Origin: Bacteroidales bacterium
GTDB taxonomy: Bacteria; Bacteroidota; Bacteroidia; Bacteroidales; UBA932
Assembly: GCA_009784635.1 (NCBI GenBank)
Contig: WRBG01000003.1
Location: forward strand, 1 to 34,367
Direction of reading: 5' to 3'
DNA length: 34,367 nt
Shown here: positions 16,228-22,909 of the stretch, in pieces
How positions within the stretch are numbered: position 1 is the first letter of the stretch
Layout: each line of letters starts with the position of its first letter
Notes under the pieces: generated by a model
The model's database searches: none
Told to the model about the DNA's origin: nothing
Seen by the model: the letters and a program-made list of their open reading frames with translations, nothing else
Program-made: the position numbers and the translations under genes

Positions 16228-17637
16228 ATGGGAGGATTTTTTGGCGTTGCTGCCAAAGCAAATTGCGCTACCGACTTATTTTACGGAACGGATTATCATT
16301 CTCATCTGGGTACCAAGCGAGGCGGAATGGCCTGTATTAATCCAGATGGCTCTTTTACCCGCTCCATACACAGCATAGAAAACACTCATTTTAGAAATAA
16401 ATTTGAAGACGACCTCCACGAATTTGAGGGGTTTTCCGGAATAGGCGTTATCAGCGACACAGACGCCCAACCGATTACCATTCATTCGCATCTGGGCGTC
16501 TTTGCCATTGTTACGGTGGCCCGAATCAACAACCTTAAAGACTTGGCCAAAGAGTTGATTGATAAGGGAAAAAACTTTAACGAACTCAGCTCCGGTTCCT
16601 TTAATCCAACTGAATTGGTAGCCCAATTGATTACGGAAAAAGACAGTTTTGCACAGGGCATCCGACATGCTCAAGAACGGATTAAAGGTTCATGCTCTAT
16701 GCTGATTCTCACCAAAGACGGAGTGATTGCAGCCCGAGACCGATACGGACGCACGCCTATCGTGTTGGGAAAAAAACAGGGCGCTTACGCATGTGCATCG
16801 GAATCTTGCAGTTTTCCCAACCTTGGTTTTAGCTTAGAGCATTACTTAGGCCCGGGAGAAGCCATTCGGATTACCTCAGACGGCTATACCCGCCTGCTCG
16901 AAGCGAGGGACAAGCTGCAAATTTGCTCTTTCCTGTGGATTTATTACGGATATCCCTCAAGCTGTTACGAAAAAATAAATGTAGACGATGTTCGGTATCG
17001 TTGCGGGGCGGCCATGGGACAGCAGGACAAAACGCCCATAGACTGCGTATCGGGGATTCCCGACTCGGGAACTTGTATGGCTATTGGTTACGCCCAAGGG
17101 AAAAATATCTCCTACCGCCATGCAGTCGTCAAATATACCCCAACATGGCCCCGGAGCTTTATGCCTTCTAACCGAAACGTCAGGGATTTGATTGCCCAAA
17201 TGAAACTCATTCCCAATAAAAGCCTGCTTACAGAAAAACGGGTAGCTTTTTGCGACGATTCTATTGTACGGGGGACGCAACTTAGAGAACACGCCAAACG
17301 CTTTTATGAATACGGTACCCGAGAGGTACACATCCGCATCAGTTGTCCGCCTTTAATCTATACCTGCCCCTTCCTCAATTTTACCGCATCCCAGTCGGAA
17401 TTGGAGTTGATTACCCGACGAATCATCGATGCATACGAAGGGCAAAGCGATAAAAATTTGGCCTTATATGCAAATACGCACAGCGTCCAATATCAAAAGA
17501 TGGTGCGTAAAATTGCAGAAACGCTAAAAGTCAATTCACTTATATTTAATCCTATAGAAACATTAATCGAAGCTATTGGCTTGGAAAAAGCCCATGTTTG
17601 CACCCATTGTTTTGACGGTTCGAGCTTGGGCGCCTGA
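16228..17637 (+). CDS. amidophosphoribosyltransferase (PurF) paralogue lacking the N-terminal Cys nucleophile
   Basis: A 469-residue protein with the two-domain layout of glutamine PRPP amidotransferase. The N-terminal Ntn-hydrolase-like domain starts MGGFFG, where active PurF has Met-Cys-Gly-Ile, so residue 2 is Gly and the glutaminase nucleophile is missing. The phosphoribosyltransferase domain is intact: VSGIPDSGTCMAIGYA and the PRPP loop VAFCDDSIVRGTQ. Cysteines in QICSFLW, YTCPF and CTHCFDG sit where the Bacillus-type enzyme binds its 4Fe-4S cluster. I chose ATG 16228 because upstream frame is comEC read out of phase. It has its own promoter and no purine genes beside it. It could be ammonia-dependent, regulatory or act on another amine donor. 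Such paralogues are found in other Bacteroidales. Confidence 0.85.
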   Translation: MGGFFGVAAKANCATDLFYGTDYHSHLGTKRGGMACINPDGSFTRSIHSIENTHFRNKFEDDLHEFEGFSGIGVISDTDAQPITIHSHLGVFAIVTVARINNLKDLAKELIDKGKNFNELSSGSFNPTELVAQLITEKDSFAQGIRHAQERIKGSCSMLILTKDGVIAARDRYGRTPIVLGKKQGAYACASESCSFPNLGFSLEHYLGPGEAIRITSDGYTRLLEARDKLQICSFLWIYYGYPSSCYEKINVDDVRYRCGAAMGQQDKTPIDCVSGIPDSGTCMAIGYAQGKNISYRHAVVKYTPTWPRSFMPSNRNVRDLIAQMKLIPNKSLLTEKRVAFCDDSIVRGTQLREHAKRFYEYGTREVHIRISCPPLIYTCPFLNFTASQSELELITRRIIDAYEGQSDKNLALYANTHSVQYQKMVRKIAETLKVNSLIFNPIETLIEAIGLEKAHVCTHCFDGSSLGA

Positions 17638-17644
17638 GTATAAA

Positions 17645-17675
17645 TTTGGCATATTCAGGATTATGCTTACCTTTG
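17645..17675 (+). promoter_or_regulatory. promoter of the RRM protein gene
   Basis: TTTG at 17645-17648, a 19-nt spacer and TACCTTTG at 17668-17675, a full consensus match. The predicted RNA has a leader of about 40 nt before the ATG at 17720. Confidence 0.75.
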
Positions 17676-17719
17676 CCACACTTAAATACCCCAATTACAC
17701 TTAACCAAAAAATTGTTCT

Positions 17720-17974
17720 ATGAACATCTTTGTTTCCAGCCTTAATTTTAAGGCTAAAAAAGAGGATCTCCAAGATCTCTTTGCCCCTTTCGGAGAAGTT
17801 GCTTCTGTCCGGATTATTACTAACCGTGATACCCGTCGCTCCAAAGGATACGGGTTTGTGGAAATGCCCGATGAAGACGAAGGCCAAGCCGCCATTCAGG
17901 CGCTTAACGGCTCAGAACACATGGGCAGATCCATCAATGTTGCCGTGGCCAATGAGCGCAGCGCAGAAGCCTAA
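17720..17974 (+). CDS. single-RRM RNA-binding protein
   Basis: An 84-residue protein that is essentially one RNA recognition motif. RNP2 is IFVSSL at residues 3-8 and RNP1 is KGYGFVEM near residue 42, with the aromatic residues that stack on RNA bases. No further domain is present, only a short tail. Lone RRM proteins of this type are abundant in Bacteroidota, which generally lack Hfq, and are known from work in Bacteroides to act as broad RNA binders. It has its own strong promoter and ends in a hairpin terminator, so it is monocistronic. The RNA targets cannot be read from sequence. Confidence 0.93.
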   Translation: MNIFVSSLNFKAKKEDLQDLFAPFGEVASVRIITNRDTRRSKGYGFVEMPDEDEGQAAIQALNGSEHMGRSINVAVANERSAEA

Positions 17975-17991
17975 GATAAGGTACCTGCAAT

Positions 17992-18020
17992 AAAAAAGAG
18001 CGGTAATTCCGCTCTTTTTT
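17992..18020. terminator. bidirectional intrinsic terminator between the RRM gene and the 38-codon gene
   Basis: Perfect 12-bp stem: 17992-18003 (six A then GAGCGG) pairs with 18009-18020 (CCGCTC then six T), loop TAATT. The A tract on one side and T tract on the other allow it to end transcription from both directions. Confidence 0.9.
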
Positions 18021-18035
18021 ATTTGTTTTCAGACA

Positions 18036-18152
18036 CTAAAGGCCTCCCAGTAATCTAAGTATGCTATCAAAAATCCCACTCAAGTTTGGTAAAAAAATCC
18101 CCAAAATGGTTAAGACAGCAGTAACGATCATTAAAACTAATTCCAAATTCAT
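18036..18152 (-). CDS. 38-residue hydrophobic small protein (or small RNA gene)
   Basis: A short open frame not recognised as any known family. From ATG at 18152 to TAG at 18036 it encodes 38 residues: start MNLELVL, a hydrophobic helix over about residues 4-21, a Pro-Asn break at 22-23, then a short amphipathic segment ending LLGGL. Charged residues are few (Glu4, Asp29, Arg33). Support for a real gene is its own full-consensus promoter at 18228-18198, a leader of about 40 nt, and the hairpin terminator at 18020-17992, which together predict an RNA of about 200 nt. It could be a small membrane protein, a type I toxin-like peptide, or a regulatory RNA whose frame is incidental. Confidence 0.6.
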   Translation of the reverse strand: MNLELVLMIVTAVLTILGIFLPNLSGIFDSILRLLGGL

Positions 18153-18197
18153 GCTGTTGTGTGTTTAAAGAGTTAATAAGTATGTACTATTGAGGCG

Positions 18198-18228
18198 CAA
18201 AGGTAATAAGAAAATTTTGTTGTGCAAA
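18198..18228 (-). promoter_or_regulatory. promoter of the 38-codon gene
   Basis: On the minus strand TTTG (18228-18225), a 19-nt spacer and TACCTTTG (18205-18198), identical in layout to the promoter of the RRM gene. It begins right behind the peptidase stop codon. Confidence 0.75.
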
Positions 18229-18230
18229 TT

Positions 18231-20357
18231 TTAGCGAGAAAATCTCATCTCATCAAGCAAATAACCGGCTCCGGCAAACTTGTCAATAACAAAAAGTATA
18301 TACCGAATATCCACAGAAATATTTCTACAAACAACTGGGTCATAGGCTAAATCACTCATAGTTCCCTCCCATACCCTGTCGAAATTAATGCCTACCAACT
18401 CTCCATAAGCGTTGAGTACAGGACTGCCGGAATTTCCTCCGGAAGTGTGGTTGGTGGCAATAAAACATACCGGAACCGTGCCGTTTACCGCCCAACGACC
18501 ATAATCTTTGTTGTGGTAGAGGTCGCGCAACTTCTGAGGAACATCGTAGTCATAAATATCGGGATTGTCCTTTTCCATAATGCCGTCAAGGGTGGACAGA
18601 GGTTCGTAATAGACGGCGTCCATAGGCTTATAACCTTTGACTTTCCCGTAAGTTATCCTTAGGGTGGAGTTGGCGTCGGGATAAAAAACCTTATTTTTTT
18701 GAAATTCCATTTGTCCCCTCATATAGCCTCTGTAAAGTAAACTGATGGCGCTATTCAATGCCGTAACCTTGGGCATCACGGTCTGATTATATTGATCCAT
18801 ATAGGCCGTATAGAGCTGCATGGCAGGATCTTTACGTAAAATATCCATAAAATCGACACGATGTAGAGCCTCCATCGCCTGCTCTTTGGAGGCAAACAGA
18901 GAGGTGGAAAAAAGTTCGTCCGCCCACATTTCAATGGAATAACCGTATTTGGTAATCTGTTCGGCAATCAGCGGACTATGAAAACGGGAGGGTACGTTCA
19001 TCAAGTATTCGCGCAATAGCGCCACAAAGGTGCTTTGGTCAATAGGGCGGTAGTAATCTTTAAAGAAGGTCTCCAGCTGTCCGCTGACCAAGCTGCGGAT
19101 TTGCTCCGCTTCGCTGTTGGCCCTTTCTTCCCTTGCCAACAGTTGGGAAATGGAACCCGCCATACGCACAATCTCCACACACACCAATGCCTCGCTATGA
19201 TAATCGGCGGCATAGGCATAAGGTTCCAATTCGTCATATAAATCTTGCAGTTGGCCAACCAACGAGGCGTACTGAGGTTTGCCCGCAGCCCATGAGGTAA
19301 ACGATTCTTCAAACGCCCTTTTCTGCGCCACCGTCTGCAAGCGAATCAGTCCTTTAGTCTCGCCCTGCCACCTTTTCCACGAATTGGCCACGGATGCATT
19401 CTTGGAAGCATATTGAATCCGCACCGCCGGACTTTTGGCCATGGCTTCGTTCATGATATTCAAACGCTGGGTACGCAATCTGATTTTATGCGGATTAGAC
19501 TCTTGAATATAGTTAACAGCTTGGGAATGGATGTATTGCTGAGTTCTTCCCGGATAGCCGTACACCATGGTGAAATCGTTTTCCTTTACCCCTTTTAACG
19601 ATATGGTAAAGAATTTTTTGGGTTTATACGGTACATTAGAGGGGCTATAGGCCGCCGGTTTGTTGTCGGGGCCGGCGTACACCCTAAAGAGGGCAAAGTC
19701 TCCGGTATGACGGGGCCACATCCAGTTGTCGGTATCTCCGCCAAATTTACCGATGGCAGAGGGAGGCGCTCCGACTAAACGGACGTCGGTATAAGTTTCA
19801 AAAACGAACAGGAAATATTGATTGCCGTAAAACAGCGACTCCACGCGGGCTTGATAGTGCGTCCCCTCTATGGCTTTAGCCACAACCGCCTCTTGGTTTG
19901 TGCGTACCAACTGCCCCCGACTTTCTTCGTCCATCCCATCTGTCACCCCCTTTAATATAGCCTCGGTAACATCTTCCATTCGAACCAAAAAACGCACAGT
20001 TAACCCACTGTTGGGCAATTCTTCACTCCGGTTCATGGCCCAAAATCCATTGGTAAGATAGTCGTGTTCCACCGACGAATGGGATTGAATCTGGCTGTAG
20101 CCGCAATGGTGGTTGGTAAGCAACAGCCCGTCTCCGGAAATCATTTCTCCGGTACATCCTCCTCCAAAATGCACAATAGCGTCCTTGAGGGAAGCCTTGT
20201 TAACACTGTATACATCCTCCGCAGTCAGGCGAAAACCGTTTTTCCGCATATCTTGGATACGCTGTCCTATTAGGGAGGGAAGCCACATACCCTCGTCTGC
20301 CCGCATAAAGGGAGCAGAGAGTGTCAAAAACGTTACAAATAGCAATAGTTTCTTCAT
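18231..20357 (-). CDS. dpp11: S46-family dipeptidyl-peptidase, DPP11-like
   Basis: A 708-residue exported serine peptidase that removes dipeptides from peptide N-termini in the periplasm. The signal peptide is residues 1-20, with cleavage likely near MRA-DEG. The chymotrypsin-like triad regions are visible: TNHHCGY (His83-His84), HTGDFALFR with the Asp, and GNSGSP with Ser643. The residue 18 positions after the Ser is Arg661. In Porphyromonas DPP11 the equivalent Arg673 (Ser655 + 18) gives Asp/Glu preference, whereas DPP7 has Gly there. I chose ATG 20357. The 20-residue extension to 20417 lacks a signal-peptide start and crosses the promoter. The 38-codon gene follows under its own promoter. 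Confidence 0.9.
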   Translation of the reverse strand: MKKLLLFVTFLTLSAPFMRADEGMWLPSLIGQRIQDMRKNGFRLTAEDVYSVNKASLKDAIVHFGGGCTGEMISGDGLLLTNHHCGYSQIQSHSSVEHDYLTNGFWAMNRSEELPNSGLTVRFLVRMEDVTEAILKGVTDGMDEESRGQLVRTNQEAVVAKAIEGTHYQARVESLFYGNQYFLFVFETYTDVRLVGAPPSAIGKFGGDTDNWMWPRHTGDFALFRVYAGPDNKPAAYSPSNVPYKPKKFFTISLKGVKENDFTMVYGYPGRTQQYIHSQAVNYIQESNPHKIRLRTQRLNIMNEAMAKSPAVRIQYASKNASVANSWKRWQGETKGLIRLQTVAQKRAFEESFTSWAAGKPQYASLVGQLQDLYDELEPYAYAADYHSEALVCVEIVRMAGSISQLLAREERANSEAEQIRSLVSGQLETFFKDYYRPIDQSTFVALLREYLMNVPSRFHSPLIAEQITKYGYSIEMWADELFSTSLFASKEQAMEALHRVDFMDILRKDPAMQLYTAYMDQYNQTVMPKVTALNSAISLLYRGYMRGQMEFQKNKVFYPDANSTLRITYGKVKGYKPMDAVYYEPLSTLDGIMEKDNPDIYDYDVPQKLRDLYHNKDYGRWAVNGTVPVCFIATNHTSGGNSGSPVLNAYGELVGINFDRVWEGTMSDLAYDPVVCRNISVDIRYILFVIDKFAGAGYLLDEMRFSR

Positions 20358-20369
20358 AGGTAAAATTAT

Positions 20370-20385
20370 TATCTTTGCAAAATTA
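20370..20385. promoter_or_regulatory. back-to-back -7 elements of divergent genes
   Basis: Plus-strand TATCTTTG at 20370-20377 serves the AI-2E-family gene (ATG 20409). It directly abuts minus-strand TAATTTTG at 20385-20378, serving the peptidase (ATG 20357). Together they form a TTTGCAAA palindrome. -33 boxes are not clear for either direction. Confidence 0.6.
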
Positions 20386-20408
20386 GTTAAATTAACGATA
20401 CAAAAACC

Positions 20409-21524
20409 ATGAATCAACTTGCCCGTTATATAATCGCCTTGGCCGTTGTGGCGGTAGTCTGTTTTTTGGCTTGGTATTTCAGCGATATACTCACCTATAT
20501 CCTTATTGCCGCCATTCTTTCCATCATGGGCAAACCATTGGTCGGTCTTTTGGATTCATTACACTATAAAACATGGCGGATTCCCCACAACATATCCGCT
20601 TTAATTGCTTTGATTGTGGTCATTGGGGTGTTTTCTACTTTGTTCATATTCCTTGTACCCCTATTCTCGCAAATCATCCACCGGCTGTCCATGATTGACA
20701 TGGACCAAATCGTCCTAAACCTGTCCGTGCCCTTACAGAATATTAACCGGTTCTTGCATGAATACGTGCCCGGAATAGACTCCGATGTTACGGTACAAAA
20801 CCTTTTTTCACAATATATTGCTTCTTTCATCAACGATTTTGACCTTACCCGGTCTCTAAACTCGTTGGCCGCTATAATCTCAAAGTTCGGTATCGGCCTT
20901 TTTTCGGTATGCTTCATTACCTTCTTTTTCATTAGGGAGAAAGATATGTTCAACAATATTGTACTGAGTCTGTTTCCGGAGAAAAAGGAACAGAACGCAA
21001 TCCGCGCCCTCCAATCTACCAATCGGTTGCTGTCTCGTTACTTTATAGGCATCTGCATCGAAACGCTGGCCATAACTATACTTAATACGCTGGGACTTAC
21101 CCTTATTTGCGGATTCGATTTTAAATTGGCTATTGTGTTGGCCTTTGCCTCCGGCGTACTCAACGTAATTCCCTATATTGGTCCTGTCGTGGGCGGGCTT
21201 ATCGGGGTGTCGTTTGGGGTCCTTGGTTACTATCAGACAGCCGAAAGCATGGGCCTCTTTTTTGTAGCGCTGCCCATCGCACTTGTCTATACAATCACCA
21301 ATTTGATTGACGTATTTATTTTTCAGCCATTTATCTATTCAAACAGCGTCCGCGCCCACCCTTTAGAGATTTTTATGGTAATCCTGATTGCCGGAAGCAT
21401 AGGCGGGGTAATCGGTATGCTGGTGGCCATTCCGGCCTATACCGTAATTCGGGTATTTGCCCGAGAATTTTTCTACAACTTTAAGGTGGTGCAAAAGCTA
21501 ACCCGCCGGATAGGAGACGAATAA
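20409..21524 (+). CDS. AI-2E family (PerM/UPF0118) membrane transporter
   Basis: A 371-residue inner-membrane protein. Two N-terminal hydrophobic segments (about residues 5-45), another near 60-85, a hydrophilic stretch of about 65 residues and a hydrophobic C-terminal half fit the AI-2E/PerM fold of about eight membrane segments. GVLNVIPYIGPVVGG near residue 255 is the family signature. Members have been tied to autoinducer-2 export or to sodium/proton exchange, so the substrate is unknown. It is divergent from the peptidase and ends in a two-way terminator facing the TPR gene. Confidence 0.88.
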   Translation: MNQLARYIIALAVVAVVCFLAWYFSDILTYILIAAILSIMGKPLVGLLDSLHYKTWRIPHNISALIALIVVIGVFSTLFIFLVPLFSQIIHRLSMIDMDQIVLNLSVPLQNINRFLHEYVPGIDSDVTVQNLFSQYIASFINDFDLTRSLNSLAAIISKFGIGLFSVCFITFFFIREKDMFNNIVLSLFPEKKEQNAIRALQSTNRLLSRYFIGICIETLAITILNTLGLTLICGFDFKLAIVLAFASGVLNVIPYIGPVVGGLIGVSFGVLGYYQTAESMGLFFVALPIALVYTITNLIDVFIFQPFIYSNSVRAHPLEIFMVILIAGSIGGVIGMLVAIPAYTVIRVFAREFFYNFKVVQKLTRRIGDE

Positions 21525-21525
21525 A

Positions 21526-21548
21526 AAAAGGGGCTTTAAACCCCTTTT
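21526..21548. terminator. bidirectional terminator between convergent genes
   Basis: Stem AAAAGGGG (21526-21533) with CCCCTTTT (21541-21548), loop CTTTAAA. A and T tracts flank both arms, so it suits both the AI-2E-family gene and the convergent gyrA-TPR operon. Confidence 0.8.
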
Positions 21549-21566
21549 AACTTAGCATACAACGGA

Positions 21567-22883
21567 TTAATCGTTTTTCTGCATAATCGCATTATATTTC
21601 TCATAGGCGGCTTGATATGCCTCGTTCTTGCCTTGAAGGCGGTAATAAATATGCCTCAAGTATATCGCAACATCGGCCTTAAGGTCTTCGTCCTCAGTAA
21701 TGGCAAAACATTGCTCAAAGGGCTCAATCGCTTTTTCCAAATATTGCTCCATTTCTTCCATCATGGCATTCCATTTGGCGTCATCCAACTCGTCGCTGGC
21801 TTTGTTTTGCACATCCACCGCCGCATCATAATACAAAACGCCTAAGGTATAGTGACTATACGCATAACGGGGATTCACCTCTATGGATTTTTGGAAGCTG
21901 GCAGCAGCCCTTTCCAAATTTCCCAAGTTGTTTCTCCAAATATTCCCCTCGGCATAGTACAAAGAAGGGTTATCCGGTTCATTCCTTTGGGCCGAATGAA
22001 TGTATTCCATAATTTTTTCGGGGTCTTCCTCTCTCTCCATATACAAGTTAATCAAATCAATCAATATACCCTGATTGGAAGGAAATCTGGTAAAACCTGC
22101 TGCCAATACGCGCTCTATCTCATTCTCCCGGCCTACATGCTTGTAGCAGTTCGCCAAAATGGAATAAGCCGCTCCCTCCTGCGCCCAGCCCAAATCCAAA
22201 GCGCGCTGCACATAATGGATGGCCCGCTCGTATTCGTTGGCGTAAAAAGCCATAAGTCCCGCATAGAAAACAACAGCGGTGTCTAATTGATTAACAGTTT
22301 GATGTTCTGAACAAAGCACCGCATTGCCAAAGTGTTTGGAGGCCAAAGAGAAGTTGGTCATGGCGTTCGCAGTCATGCCCTCGGCTACATAGCGGGTTTG
22401 CAATCCGCTAATACCGGCAGTAATGTCTCTCCTTTGGGAACCTCTGGCGTCTAATTCGTATGCTTTACTAAAAGCATTAAGTGCGTCACCAAGAATGTCT
22501 TGCGGTATTAAGGGTTTGGTTACTACCCAAAATGCCAATCTCCCGTCTTCTGCATAGTAAAGGTCTTTGTCTGCATAATGAACCACATCATAGACTTCGC
22601 CACCTATGGTCATTTGTTCAGTTCCTGTAGGGCGGATATCTTTTAAAATCACCCTCGCTTCCATAGAACTCAATCCTACCCAAAGATTTTTAGTCGGCAC
22701 CTCGTATACATTGGTCAGCGCCTTACCAAAACGTACCCAGGCAGCCGCATCCTGGGCTCTTCTTCCGTTAACCTCGTCCTTGGATTTTTGATACGCTTTT
22801 AACGCAGCATCTATCTCCCTGGTTGTTTGGGCGCCCAGCTGAACGGCCGTCAGCATCAGGGCGAATAATAAAATCTTTTTCAT
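21567..22883 (-). CDS. secreted tetratricopeptide-repeat protein
   Basis: A 438-residue exported protein with a signal peptide over residues 1-19 (cleavage near LGAQ). About 110 residues of non-repeat sequence follow, then TPR-like helical pairs from about residue 130 to the C-terminus, for example YANEYERAIHYVQRALDLG and LERAAASFQKSIEVNPRYA. TPR proteins scaffold protein contacts, and no enzyme motif is present. It lies 26 nt behind gyrA in the same direction, a pairing common in Bacteroidales, so it is probably co-transcribed although a functional link to gyrase is not obvious for a periplasmic protein. Confidence 0.85.
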   Translation of the reverse strand: MKKILLFALMLTAVQLGAQTTREIDAALKAYQKSKDEVNGRRAQDAAAWVRFGKALTNVYEVPTKNLWVGLSSMEARVILKDIRPTGTEQMTIGGEVYDVVHYADKDLYYAEDGRLAFWVVTKPLIPQDILGDALNAFSKAYELDARGSQRRDITAGISGLQTRYVAEGMTANAMTNFSLASKHFGNAVLCSEHQTVNQLDTAVVFYAGLMAFYANEYERAIHYVQRALDLGWAQEGAAYSILANCYKHVGRENEIERVLAAGFTRFPSNQGILIDLINLYMEREEDPEKIMEYIHSAQRNEPDNPSLYYAEGNIWRNNLGNLERAAASFQKSIEVNPRYAYSHYTLGVLYYDAAVDVQNKASDELDDAKWNAMMEEMEQYLEKAIEPFEQCFAITEDEDLKADVAIYLRHIYYRLQGKNEAYQAAYEKYNAIMQKND

Positions 22884-22909
22884 AATACAATGAATCGTTT
22901 TTAGTGTTT

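Noticed and set aside
20358..20417. 20-residue N-terminal extension of the S46 peptidase
   Set aside because: It crosses the divergent promoter and would bury the signal peptide that starts at 20357.
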